64,000 nucleotides of DNA from Ralstonia sp. NFACC01 (lineage in GTDB: Bacteria > Pseudomonadota > Gammaproteobacteria > Burkholderiales > Burkholderiaceae), in assembly GCF_900115545.1 (NCBI RefSeq), contig NZ_FOWV01000011.1, positions 34,885-98,884 on the forward strand, in the 5' to 3' direction. Below the pieces are notes generated by a model that did no database searches, was not told where the DNA came from, and worked only from the letters and a program-made list of their open reading frames with translations. This document shows positions 52,359 to 61,670 of this stretch, piece by piece (within the stretch, counting starts at the first letter, position 1; the number at the start of each line of letters is the position of its first letter). A program made the position numbers and the translations under genes.

Positions 52359-53549
52359 ATGCGCTACGAAGCTAAGACCCTCTCTGCCACAAACATGATC
52401 TCGACCGTCGTTCTCGACGCTCGGGATGAACAGGATGCGCGCCGGCAAATCGAAGCGTTGGCGTTACAAACCGTGTCAATCAAGCGCGTTCGGTCAGCAC
52501 AAACGCCGCAACTTTCGTCCTCCAAGCGCTTCTCGTTGCTACTGTTCAGCCAGGAATTGCTCGCCTTGATCAAGGCTGGATTGAGCCTGTTTGAAGCGAT
52601 CGAAGCGCTCAGAGAAAAGGAGACGGCGCCAGAGACATGCGACATTCTGGACCGACTGCTGGCTGCTCTACGAGAAGGTCGACGATTCTCGGCAGCCCTC
52701 TCAGAGCAAGCCGACCACTTTCCTCCTCTCTACATCGGCCTCATGCAGGCGGCGGAGGGAACCAGCGATTTGCCGCGCTCGCTCGGGCGCTTTGTCGAAT
52801 ATCAGAAGCGCGTAGACAGCATTCGCACGAAAGTCGTCAGTGCCTCGATCTACCCGCTTGTCCTGATCACTGTCGGCTTTGCCGTCACGGTATTTTTGCT
52901 TTGCTACGTCGTTCCGCGCTTTGCATTGGTATACCAAGATAGTGGCCGCGAGCTGCCCTGGCTCTCTCAACGCATGCTGGACTGGGGACAACTCGCCGCG
53001 CAACACGCTTGGGTGATGCTCGGTGCTGTCTTGGCAATTGCAATCCTTGCAGTAGGCGGAGTTCGGCGATTGATCCAAACCGGCGGGCTTGCACGCATTG
53101 CCACGCAACTACCAACGATTGGGTATCACCTTCAACTCTACGAGCTATCGAGGCTGTATCTCACCCTCGGCATGTTGCTTGAAGGCGGCATTCCAGCAAT
53201 GCATGCCCTTGCGACTGCACGTTCAACTGTATCGGTTGCGTCGCGCAAACGCTTGATCTCGGCTGAAACGGAGATACGAGATGGCCGAGCACTCTCCACT
53301 GCATTCGAAGCCAACGGGCTCACCACGACGATTTCGCTGCGGATGCTTCGCGTGGGAGAACAATCTGGCCAACTCGGCGCAATGCTGACCCAAGCTGCGG
53401 AGTTTTACGACGGCGATGTGATTCGATTCATCGATCGCTTCATGCGCGCCTTTGAGCCAATCCTAATGGCCGTCATCGGCGTGATTGTAGGATTCATTGT
53501 GGTGCTTCTGTACATGCCAATCTTTGATTTGGCCGGGAGTCTCCAATGA
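52359..53549 (+). CDS. gspF: Inner-membrane platform protein GspF
   Basis: A 396-residue protein with two T2SSF domains, three predicted helices (about 170-190, 220-240, 370-392) and repeated LLxxGLSLFEAIEAL / LLEGGIPAMHAL segments. It anchors the secretion ATPase to the pseudopilus assembly platform. Its stop overlaps gspE (ATGA). Confidence 0.93.
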   Translation: MRYEAKTLSATNMISTVVLDARDEQDARRQIEALALQTVSIKRVRSAQTPQLSSSKRFSLLLFSQELLALIKAGLSLFEAIEALREKETAPETCDILDRLLAALREGRRFSAALSEQADHFPPLYIGLMQAAEGTSDLPRSLGRFVEYQKRVDSIRTKVVSASIYPLVLITVGFAVTVFLLCYVVPRFALVYQDSGRELPWLSQRMLDWGQLAAQHAWVMLGAVLAIAILAVGGVRRLIQTGGLARIATQLPTIGYHLQLYELSRLYLTLGMLLEGGIPAMHALATARSTVSVASRKRLISAETEIRDGRALSTAFEANGLTTTISLRMLRVGEQSGQLGAMLTQAAEFYDGDVIRFIDRFMRAFEPILMAVIGVIVGFIVVLLYMPIFDLAGSLQ

Positions 53550-55222
53550 GAGACGGCACTCAAGCAGATATCGTTCTCTTTGAAACCGCACGGGTTGCTG
53601 CTCGAGCTTCCGGCCGGTCGATCTCCAGCGAGCTGGAGGTTATCGGCAACCTGCTGCCGCATGCCGCACTTGAGCAGGTGGGCGCCTTGTTTGGCATGCC
53701 AGCGCTCGCTTTGCATGAATTGAACGCGCAGACGCCCGCATTTGATCTTCTACCGCTTGCGCGTGCGATGCAGCGCTGTGCCGTCCTATTCAGGAATCAG
53801 GCCGGATCGATATGCGCGGCGATCACGGACCCGCAAGATATTGATCAACAAACTTGGCTGGAAGCGCAGGCCGATCAGCCCATCACGTTTCGACTGGCAC
53901 TGGAACCCGACATCGAGGCCTACTTAGCAAGGCAAGAGGAATTGGTACGGGCAATCGATACGCTCTCGGCGTCGGTTAGCGATAGTCCAGGCTCGTCACG
54001 CACCACCGAGATTCTCTCGTACGTTTCCGTCAATGACACGGCGAGCCCGGTAGTCAAAGTTGTCAACTCGACGCTCTACGACGCCTTGCGCGTGGGGGCA
54101 TCCGACATCCATCTAGAGAGCACGGCGACCGGTCTCGCCGTCAAGTACCGGGTCGATGGTGTACTGGATCACGCTGCCTCCTTATCGGGAGCAGAACTCG
54201 CTGAGCAGGTCATTTCAAGACTGAAAGTATTGGCCGAACTTGATATCGCCGAACGGCGCGTACCCCAGGACGGTAGCTTCAGAGTGGAATCTCGAGGCCG
54301 GGAAATCGATCTTCGGGTCTCAATCATGCCCAGCATTCACGGTGAGGATGCCGTCATCCGAATCCTGGACAAGCGAGCCATGATCGAAGCCCATGGAGCC
54401 TTGACACTGGAAGCCCTCGGATTCGATGGGAAATCGTTGGTGGCATTACGTCGCCTGGCCGCTGAACCCTACGGCATGTTGCTTGTGACCGGCCCTACCG
54501 GATCGGGCAAAACAACGACCTTGTACGCAGCCATCTCGGAAATCCACAATGGCCGAGACAAGATCATCACGATTGAGGATCCCGTCGAGTACCAGCTCCC
54601 AGGTGTACTTCAAATTCCGGTGAACGACAAGAAGGGGCTCACGTTCGCCAAGGGCCTGCGCTCCATTCTCCGCCACGATCCAGACAAGATCATGGTTGGT
54701 GAAATACGGGACCGTGAAACCGCAGAGATCGCCGTCCAGTCAGCCCTAACAGGTCATTTGGTCCTGACAACCGTACACGCCAACAACGTCTTCGACGTAT
54801 TTGGCCGATTTACCCACATGGGGGTCGATCCGTACGCTTTTGTTTCGGCGCTTAATGGTATCTGGGCACAGCGCCTCGTCCGTATGGTTTGCCCACGATG
54901 TGCTGAGCACGTCCGCCCGTCCGACGAACTGGTACAGGGTCTCGGACTCACTTCTGCAGAATTGACTGACTTCACCTTGCGTGCTGGCCGTGGATGTGGC
55001 GATTGTCGAGGTACGGGATATCTTGGCAGAAAGTCGATCGCCGAGATTCTCGTTCTCAACGACGAACTCAGAGAGCTTGTCGTTGCGAAGGCTCCTATCC
55101 GACATATCAAGGACGCAGCCAGAAAGACTGGAACGAGAAGCTTGCGCGAGGCCGCACTTGACTTAGCGCGGACGGGTGAAACAACGCTGGAGGAGGTGAA
55201 GCGTGTCACTCTTCAAGCATAA
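53546..55222 (+). CDS. gspE: Secretion ATPase GspE
   Basis: A 558-residue hexameric ATPase. It has an N-terminal domain, Walker A GPTGSGKT (316-323), Walker B region IMVGEIRDRETAEIA, His-box HLVLTTVHANN and a tetracysteine zinc motif (Cys449, Cys452, Cys484, Cys487). It powers pseudopilus extension. It overlaps gspL by 20 bases. Confidence 0.95.
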   Translation: MRDGTQADIVLFETARVAARASGRSISSELEVIGNLLPHAALEQVGALFGMPALALHELNAQTPAFDLLPLARAMQRCAVLFRNQAGSICAAITDPQDIDQQTWLEAQADQPITFRLALEPDIEAYLARQEELVRAIDTLSASVSDSPGSSRTTEILSYVSVNDTASPVVKVVNSTLYDALRVGASDIHLESTATGLAVKYRVDGVLDHAASLSGAELAEQVISRLKVLAELDIAERRVPQDGSFRVESRGREIDLRVSIMPSIHGEDAVIRILDKRAMIEAHGALTLEALGFDGKSLVALRRLAAEPYGMLLVTGPTGSGKTTTLYAAISEIHNGRDKIITIEDPVEYQLPGVLQIPVNDKKGLTFAKGLRSILRHDPDKIMVGEIRDRETAEIAVQSALTGHLVLTTVHANNVFDVFGRFTHMGVDPYAFVSALNGIWAQRLVRMVCPRCAEHVRPSDELVQGLGLTSAELTDFTLRAGRGCGDCRGTGYLGRKSIAEILVLNDELRELVVAKAPIRHIKDAARKTGTRSLREAALDLARTGETTLEEVKRVTLQA

Positions 55223-56537
55223 AGAGTTTGTGCTCACCGTGTCGCAAACCGATCTGGGATTGTGGGCGCCAACGGGCCATGGTGATGAACAGGCAGAACT
55301 ACTGCAGTCCGTTGACTTGCAGCCGGGCCCCTACGAGCGAGCTTTGCGAACTGGGCTCATGTCAATTGGGCCGACTGTGCTTCCCCGCTATGCTCGCGTC
55401 AGTATTGTGGTGTCATCACCGCTAGTACGCCTATTTCTGGTCACACCACCCAGCAACGCAACGGGAATCGATGATTTGAAAGGTGCAGCATCGCTGCGCT
55501 TCTCAACGCTTTACGGACTAAAGCCCGAAGACTGGCATATCGCTGCAGCATGGGACTCGCGCCATCCGTTTCTTGCCGCTGGAGTCCGGGGAACCCTACT
55601 GGATGCACTGACCGGATTCGTCGGTGCGCGCAAGCTACGTGTACAGCGAATCGCAGCGGCTCCGTTGGAGGTCTGGCGGCGGGACGTCGATGTTCTGTCG
55701 CCATCCTCGGAGAGTTGGCTTGTGAGCCGGCAAGGCACTGCGGTGACGCTCCTTGTTTGCGACAAGCGGCGGGTTCACGCGATACGCAGCGTGCAATGGC
55801 CTGACGAAATCTGGCAGTCCGTCAGCGCGTTGCATGAAGCCGTTCAAGTGGAGGCAATGCGCCTTGACCGGCAGGCCCCAAGGGTTGCATATGGTCGCGG
55901 TGACATCCCTCCTGAACTCGAGAAAAGCGCATCTCCGGAGATGGCATTCCAAGTGTCGAAGCGGCCACGACGGATTACCGTCTGGCAGTACCTCCCTTCG
56001 TTCGACATCGACTTCCGCCTGGGGCCGACGGTTCGCGCCAAAGTCACTCGTAGTTCTTTCGCTGCCTGTGTGGCTATGCTGCTATGCATCGGGATAGTAG
56101 CTGTGGAATCTGTGCACACCGGAATGCAACGGACACAAATCGAGAGTCGAACGGCGAGCGTACGTGCACGGATGGCCGCACGCCAAAAACCCATAACAAA
56201 TGAAACCAGCCTGCCGATCAGGGCCGACCAAGCTGCTTCCGTGAACAAAGCAATCAGTCAACTCAATTTGCCCTGGCGACAGTTGCTGCAAGACGTTGAG
56301 GCGTCCACCCCCAAGGAGATCGCTCTACTATCGATTGAGCCCGATGCCAAGCGCAACGTACTGAAGGGAACGGCTGAGGCGCCAGACTCCGCTGGCATGT
56401 TGGCCTATCTAACGCAACTGAGGTCACGTGGTCACTTCGAAAGTGTGTTGCTGACCAGACACGAGCTCAACGAGCAGGATTCAATGCATCCGCTTCGATT
56501 TCAGTTTGAAGCCAACTGGAGCGAAGTCAGAAAATGA
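55203..56537 (+). CDS. gspL: GspL/PilMN-like assembly protein
   Basis: A 444-residue bitopic protein with a cytoplasmic actin-like N-terminal domain (about 1-250), one helix (about 283-303, FAACVAMLLCIGIVAV) and a periplasmic ferredoxin-like PilN/GspL domain. It links the GspE ATPase to the inner-membrane platform. The GTG start lies inside the gspE end. It is more diverged than typical GspL; a PilM-PilN fusion description fits equally well. Confidence 0.78.
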   Translation: MSLFKHKEFVLTVSQTDLGLWAPTGHGDEQAELLQSVDLQPGPYERALRTGLMSIGPTVLPRYARVSIVVSSPLVRLFLVTPPSNATGIDDLKGAASLRFSTLYGLKPEDWHIAAAWDSRHPFLAAGVRGTLLDALTGFVGARKLRVQRIAAAPLEVWRRDVDVLSPSSESWLVSRQGTAVTLLVCDKRRVHAIRSVQWPDEIWQSVSALHEAVQVEAMRLDRQAPRVAYGRGDIPPELEKSASPEMAFQVSKRPRRITVWQYLPSFDIDFRLGPTVRAKVTRSSFAACVAMLLCIGIVAVESVHTGMQRTQIESRTASVRARMAARQKPITNETSLPIRADQAASVNKAISQLNLPWRQLLQDVEASTPKEIALLSIEPDAKRNVLKGTAEAPDSAGMLAYLTQLRSRGHFESVLLTRHELNEQDSMHPLRFQFEANWSEVRK

Positions 56538-57136
56538 AGCCGCTAGCTTTACGTCTGCACATTGGCCTGATACGAATGGGCTGGATGATCCCGGCGGTTG
56601 TTGTTCTAGCAGTGATATCCGTCGCCCTGTTCGCCTGGTGGTTGCCGTCCGAACGCGTCGCGCTGGAGCATGCAAAGACTGAGTTTGCGAAAGCCAGTGC
56701 TGAGCTGTCGCACCCGCCCCCCCAAGTTGTTGTGCCGCAAGCCACGTCAACTCAGCACCTGGCAGTCTTTTATCGCGCTCTCGGTAGGTATCCAGAGATC
56801 GAGACACCAATCAGTACGTTCTTCCAGATCGCAGGTGACACCGCTCTCGCACTCAAGCAGGGTGACTACCAGGTCGTCTATGAGCGGGCCGGCCATTACT
56901 ACGCATATCGAATCACACTGCCAGTGCGTGGGTCCTATTCCAACATCCGAAAATTCTGCGACCAGGCACTCAAGGCCATCCCGTATGCCGCTCTTGATGG
57001 GCTGCACTTCAAGCGCGCGTCCATCAGCGACCCAAGCATCGAGGCGAAGCTCCAGTTCACGCTGTACTTTAGAGGACAGAGCCCCACACTCGATTCAACG
57101 CCCCCCACACCTTCGGCGACAGAGGGGACCCTATGA
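56534..57136 (+). CDS. gspM: GspM/PilO-like protein
   Basis: A 200-residue protein with an N-terminal helix (MIPAVVVLAVISVALFAWW), a coiled coil and a C-terminal ferredoxin-like domain, as in GspM and PilO. It partners GspL. The ATG overlaps the gspL stop, and its own stop overlaps the next gene. Confidence 0.75.
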   Translation: MKPLALRLHIGLIRMGWMIPAVVVLAVISVALFAWWLPSERVALEHAKTEFAKASAELSHPPPQVVVPQATSTQHLAVFYRALGRYPEIETPISTFFQIAGDTALALKQGDYQVVYERAGHYYAYRITLPVRGSYSNIRKFCDQALKAIPYAALDGLHFKRASISDPSIEAKLQFTLYFRGQSPTLDSTPPTPSATEGTL

Positions 57137-57705
57137 AACGCCGCCACGTTCTGCTCGTATTGGGACTCATCAGCGCAGCGGCAATCTCCGCCCTTGGAGA
57201 CCGGACACCGTCCAACTCCGTTGTTGACGATGCAAAACAAAGCCGGCCAACGAGTTCCGCCCGTAGCGTTTCAGTTGATCGATCGGACTCCACATCGAAC
57301 GTGAACTCCACTGCTTCTGCAAGCGCTCCAGCAGTAGTGGCGACTAGCCGTGCCAACCCCAGCAACAGCGTGATGATTCTTGCGCTCACGCCAAGGGCCG
57401 AAACTACGGGCTCACGGATAGCAGATGGGGCGACATCGGTATTCACCAGTCAAACTTGGGTGCCACCGCCGCCACCGCCCGCACCTCCGCCACCGCCGTC
57501 CGCCCCAGCCCTGCCATTCAGCTATTTAGGGAAACAGCAGGACAACGGCGTATGGACGGTCTTTCTGAGCCGGGAAGGCACCACCGTAATCACAAAAGCG
57601 GGCGAGCGTATCGATTCTTCCTATCAGGTCATCTCCATCGCTCCCCCGACCTTGGTTATGAAGTACCTGCCGTTGAACGAATCGCAGACCCTCACGATCG
57701 AATGA
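57133..57705 (+). CDS. GspC/PilP-like periplasmic linker
   Basis: A 190-residue protein with an N-terminal helix/signal, a Ser-rich disordered linker, a proline run (PPPPPPAPPPPPSAP) and a small C-terminal beta domain (LPFSYLGKQQDNGVWTVFLSREG). This plan suits a protein bridging inner-membrane platform and secretin, like GspC or PilP. Sequence similarity is weak. Confidence 0.65.
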   Translation: MKRRHVLLVLGLISAAAISALGDRTPSNSVVDDAKQSRPTSSARSVSVDRSDSTSNVNSTASASAPAVVATSRANPSNSVMILALTPRAETTGSRIADGATSVFTSQTWVPPPPPPAPPPPPSAPALPFSYLGKQQDNGVWTVFLSREGTTVITKAGERIDSSYQVISIAPPTLVMKYLPLNESQTLTIE

Positions 57706-57722
57706 CTGCTGGCTAAACACGC

Positions 57723-60053
57723 ATGCTCACTTGTCGGAATCCTCTACTGCTTTTAGTCCTATCGGGCCTGCTGTGCGCTTGCGCCACATCAAACGTAGCC
57801 AAGGAGGAAGCTCGCCAGCTCTATAGTCAAGGGAAGGTGGAAGAAAGCCTCGCACGTTTGAAGGTAGCACTGGTGGAGAAGCCCTCCAACCCAGAACTGC
57901 GCGAGATGTATCTGACGCTCAGAGAACAAGCCGTCGCGAATTGGCTTGCGCAAAGTGCCGGAGCAATTAGCCGTGGTGACTCAAGAACCGCCGAAACTTA
58001 CTATCGTCGGGTACTCGCCGTCGATCCAAGTAACGCGATTGCGAGAACGGGACTGCAATTGATGGAACGAACTGCACGGCATGCCAAGCTTGTGCAGGAG
58101 GCAGAGACTGCGGTTCGGAAGAAGGATGAGGATGGAGCTCGATCCGCACTGCGTACCGTGCTGTCGGAGGACCCCGTCAATCCTGCAGCACTCCGACTAT
58201 GGAGCGCACTTGAGGAAACGGCCGCAAAGAACTCCGCTTCGCCTCAACTCTCTTCAGCGCTTAAGAAGACACTCTCGATCGACTTCAAGGATGCACCGCT
58301 CAAGCAGGTCTTCGAAGTGTTTGCTCGTACCAGCGGCATCAATTTCGTCTTTGATAAAGACATCAAGGGAGACCAGAAGACGACGATTTTCCTGAAGGGA
58401 ACATCCATCAAGGATGCCTTGGACGTTGTGCTGCTAACCAATCAGTTGGAGCAACGCATCCTTGATCGGAACACGATTCTGGTCTACCCAAACACACCGG
58501 CAAAGCTTAAGGACTATCAACCGCTCGCCGTACGGTCATTCTTCCTCTCCAACGCGGATGCGGAACAGGTGGCCGGAACCCTGAAGACCATCCTAAAGTC
58601 TCGCGACGTCGTTGTCGACAAGAAGCAGAACATGGTCATCATGCGAGACACTCCGGATGCAATTCGCGCTGCAGAAAAGCTTGTCGCACTTCACGATCTT
58701 CCTGAACCGGAGGTTATGCTGGAGGTCGAAATCCTCGAAGTCAATCGCACTCGCCTTTCCGAGCTCGGCATTAAGTTTCCCGAGCAGCTTTCCTTGGTCC
58801 CGTTGCCATCCACCTCCGGCGGGAGCGTGACGCTCAATGATCTTCTACACCTAACACCAAGCGGCGTCGGCGCAACGCTTTCGCCGTTAAACATCAACGC
58901 CCGCGGAGTGGATGGAGATGTCAATCTCCTGGCGAACCCTCGAATCCGCGCGCGCAATAGAGAGACCGCCAAGATCCTGATCGGAGACCGCGTTCCCAAC
59001 ATCACAACGACCTCAACGTCGACCGGATTTGTAGCGCAGAGCGTTCAGTATCTTGATGTCGGTCTGAAGCTCGAGGTCACCCCGGTCATCTCCATTGACA
59101 ATGAGATCGCCATCAAGGTCTCATTGGAAGTCAGCAGTATCGCCAATCAGGTCACGACCACCACCGGAACGCTGGCATATCAAATCGGCACGCGTACCGC
59201 ATCAACGGTTCTCCGCCTAAAAGATGGAGAGAACCAAGTCCTCGCGGGTCTCATTAACGATCAGGACCAGCGTACAACGAACAAGGTCCCTGGGCTTGGC
59301 GACATCCCAGGAATTGGACGGTTGTTCTCCAGCAGCCTGAATCAGACGACGAAAAATGAAATCGTACTGTCGATCACGCCGCGGCTCGTTCGAAACACAC
59401 CTCGCCCGGACCTCACGCAAATTGAGTTTGCAGCTGGCACTGAATCGAGTCTGCATGGTCTCTCATCCCGATCCGCACCCGACTCCCCGTCCAGTTCCGG
59501 CATTGCTCCCGCAATCGACAGTGCACCGGCCCCTCTGTCAGGTTCGCCAACACCGCCCACAGGCGCTCTGCCTTCGCCTACCCCAACCAACAGTGGCAAC
59601 AATGCCGGAAGCAGTACTACCCAGGGACTAATGAGATGGCAAGCGCCGTCGCAGGTGAAAGTCGGGGAGACGTTCTCCGCGCAGCTCTGGATGCAGCCGT
59701 CGCAGCCCATTACCAGCATTCCCTACGCGCTTTCGTTTGATCCGAAGCTCCTGCAGGTTCTATCCGTCACGGAAGGAGACCTCATGAAGCAAGGAGGTGC
59801 TGCGACGGCCTTCAACGAGCGGGTTGATCAGAATGCGGGGCAGATTTATGTCACCAACACGCGCAGCGCGGCGGGCCAGGGAGACGACTCGGGTGCGGGA
59901 TCGTCAGGCGTATTAGTGACACTCTCGCTGCGCGCGATGGCAGCAGCAGATGCAGCTCAACTGCAGTTGGTGACGATTGCACCGGTCGGGCTCAACGGGA
60001 CCTCGGTCAATGCATCGTCCCCAAGTCCTCAAGCCATCAAGATCACACCTTGA
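57723..60053 (+). CDS. gspD: Secretin GspD with TPR-like start and cohesin-like end
   Basis: A 776-residue outer-membrane lipoprotein (lipobox LCAC). It has a TPR-like region (about 30-150), an STN/N0 domain (LSIDFKDAPLKQVFEVFA), an N1 domain, the secretin core (about 340-560, ending NEIVLSITPRLVRN), a Ser/Pro linker and a C-terminal cohesin-like domain (about 640-776). The last is unusual for classical GspD but seen in MSH-like and related secretins. It forms the outer-membrane gate. A piloting role for the lipid anchor replaces a separate GspS. Confidence 0.9.
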   Translation: MLTCRNPLLLLVLSGLLCACATSNVAKEEARQLYSQGKVEESLARLKVALVEKPSNPELREMYLTLREQAVANWLAQSAGAISRGDSRTAETYYRRVLAVDPSNAIARTGLQLMERTARHAKLVQEAETAVRKKDEDGARSALRTVLSEDPVNPAALRLWSALEETAAKNSASPQLSSALKKTLSIDFKDAPLKQVFEVFARTSGINFVFDKDIKGDQKTTIFLKGTSIKDALDVVLLTNQLEQRILDRNTILVYPNTPAKLKDYQPLAVRSFFLSNADAEQVAGTLKTILKSRDVVVDKKQNMVIMRDTPDAIRAAEKLVALHDLPEPEVMLEVEILEVNRTRLSELGIKFPEQLSLVPLPSTSGGSVTLNDLLHLTPSGVGATLSPLNINARGVDGDVNLLANPRIRARNRETAKILIGDRVPNITTTSTSTGFVAQSVQYLDVGLKLEVTPVISIDNEIAIKVSLEVSSIANQVTTTTGTLAYQIGTRTASTVLRLKDGENQVLAGLINDQDQRTTNKVPGLGDIPGIGRLFSSSLNQTTKNEIVLSITPRLVRNTPRPDLTQIEFAAGTESSLHGLSSRSAPDSPSSSGIAPAIDSAPAPLSGSPTPPTGALPSPTPTNSGNNAGSSTTQGLMRWQAPSQVKVGETFSAQLWMQPSQPITSIPYALSFDPKLLQVLSVTEGDLMKQGGAATAFNERVDQNAGQIYVTNTRSAAGQGDDSGAGSSGVLVTLSLRAMAAADAAQLQLVTIAPVGLNGTSVNASSPSPQAIKITP

Positions 60054-60064
60054 TTCTGAATACC

Positions 60065-60556
60065 ATGCCGGCGCTGACCTATCATCGTTCCGCATTGGGT
60101 TTTACGCTGATTGAGTTGCTAGTAACACTTGCAATCATGGCCGTCCTGGTCACGTTGGTGGTGCCGCTGGCTGAGGTAACGGTACAGCGCCAACGCGAGC
60201 AGGAACTCAGACGATCGCTACGAGAGATACGCACTGCGATAGACGCGTACAAACGAGCGTCGGACGAAGGGAGAATCCCTCACACGATCGACAGCACCGG
60301 GTACCCCCCCTCTCTGAGGATACTGGTTGAGGGAATCGAAGACGCGCGCGACCCCAAGAAGGCAAAGATCTACTTTCTCCGGCGGATTCCGCTTGACCCA
60401 ATGCAACGCGACATGCGCCTTGGAGAAGACCAGATATGGGGAAAGCGTAGCTACTCAAGCGAGGCGTCCGACCCGCAGGAAGGGGACGACGTCTACGACG
60501 TGTACTCACGGTCTCCCGCAACCGGTCTCAATGGCATTCCATATCGTCGCTGGTAA
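60065..60556 (+). CDS. Type II pseudopilin
   Basis: A 163-residue protein with prepilin site ALG-FTLIELLV (Glu at +5). ATG 60065 is preferred over a TTG at 60050 overlapping the secretin stop. The C-terminal domain is GspG-like, with the RRIPLDPMQRD segment. Confidence 0.85.
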   Translation: MPALTYHRSALGFTLIELLVTLAIMAVLVTLVVPLAEVTVQRQREQELRRSLREIRTAIDAYKRASDEGRIPHTIDSTGYPPSLRILVEGIEDARDPKKAKIYFLRRIPLDPMQRDMRLGEDQIWGKRSYSSEASDPQEGDDVYDVYSRSPATGLNGIPYRRW

Positions 60557-60559
60557 GCC

Positions 60560-60967
60560 ATGTCCACGAGAGCACGATTCTCATCTCTGATGCGCCCGCC
60601 CCATGATGGGTTCACACTTATCGAGTTGCTGGTGGTGCTAGCGATCGTCGCATTCTTGCTAACACTGTCACTGCCTCGGTATTTCCACAGCATCGACAAG
60701 TCCAAGGAGACGGTCCTCAAAGAGAATCTGCGCGTCACCAGGGAGACAATCGACAAGTATTACGATGACACGGGTCACTATCCGGACTCATTGCAAGATC
60801 TGGTGGACCACCACTACCTCAGGGCACTGCCTGTCGACCCACTGACCGGCAGCAACAGTACGTGGGTGATCATCCCACCAGACGACTCGACGAAGGGCGC
60901 GGTGTATACCTTGAAGAGTTCGGCATCTGGACAAACGGCCGAGGGAACGCCCTATGCGGACCTATAG
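60560..60967 (+). CDS. Type II pseudopilin, GspG-like
   Basis: A 135-residue protein with prepilin site HDG-FTLIELLVVLAIV (Glu at +5) and GspG-like YYDDTGHYPDSLQDLVDHHYLRALPVDP. It starts four bases after its neighbour and overlaps the next gene by 14 bases. Confidence 0.87.
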   Translation: MSTRARFSSLMRPPHDGFTLIELLVVLAIVAFLLTLSLPRYFHSIDKSKETVLKENLRVTRETIDKYYDDTGHYPDSLQDLVDHHYLRALPVDPLTGSNSTWVIIPPDDSTKGAVYTLKSSASGQTAEGTPYADL

Positions 60968-61490
60968 CGGCTGCCGGTGTCGCAAAGAAGCCGGTCTCAC
61001 GTATCTTGGAGTCCTGATTCTTGTGGCGGTGCTGGGCATAACTACAACTACCGCCTTGACATTGGGAGCTCTCATCGAACGCCGCATGGCAGAAGAAGAA
61101 CTGCTCTATGTTGGCGAACAATATCGTGCTGCGCTTGATAGCTATTCGCGCGCAACGCCAGCCGGGACTTCCCGCTATCCCATGACGCTTCAGGACTTGC
61201 TGAGGGATGCCCGCTATCCGAATGTGCGGCGGCATCTTCGGAAGATCTATGTCGATCCTCTGACGTCCAAAGATGACTGGGTTCTTCTGCAAGCACCAGG
61301 CGGTGGGATCATTGGCCTTCACAGCGCATCGCAACGGGTTCCGATCAAGATCGCGAACTTCCCTCCTCCGTTCCAAACGTTCGAAGGCAAGGAAAGCTAT
61401 TCCGACTGGGTTTTCACCAACGACAATAACTGGACTTCCCGCAATTACGGAGCCACCGGATCGACGGCCGGCCGCCCCCAAGGTCCATAG
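60954..61490 (+). CDS. Atypical pseudopilin lacking Glu5
   Basis: A 178-residue protein with a prepilin-like junction EAG-LTYLGVLILVAVLG in which position +5 is Gly rather than Glu. In canonical systems GspK, the tip pseudopilin, also lacks Glu5, so this may be the tip subunit. It is the last gene of the operon. No prepilin peptidase gene is present here, so a shared PilD elsewhere is needed. Confidence 0.75.
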   Translation: MRTYSGCRCRKEAGLTYLGVLILVAVLGITTTTALTLGALIERRMAEEELLYVGEQYRAALDSYSRATPAGTSRYPMTLQDLLRDARYPNVRRHLRKIYVDPLTSKDDWVLLQAPGGGIIGLHSASQRVPIKIANFPPPFQTFEGKESYSDWVFTNDNNWTSRNYGATGSTAGRPQGP

Positions 61491-61587
61491 ACAGATCAGT
61501 TAAGACGGCCTACCCACGCGCTTGTACAGTGATCAAGCCCCGGCGAGCAATGCCGTCTTCCGATGGCAGAAGTGTTGGTCAGTCGAA

Positions 61588-61625
61588 GGGGCGGACACGC
61601 AAGCTCCGAAAGTGGAGCCTGCCCC
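61588..61625. terminator. Hairpin between convergent genes
   Basis: GCTCC and GGAGC (61603-61618) pair inside an outer GGGGC/GCCCC. It lies between the rightward secretion operon and the leftward lyase gene; there is no U-run. Confidence 0.35.
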
Positions 61626-61670
61626 ACCCCCCAACAGCAAACGGCAGACTGGATTGCGCTGAGTACGTTG

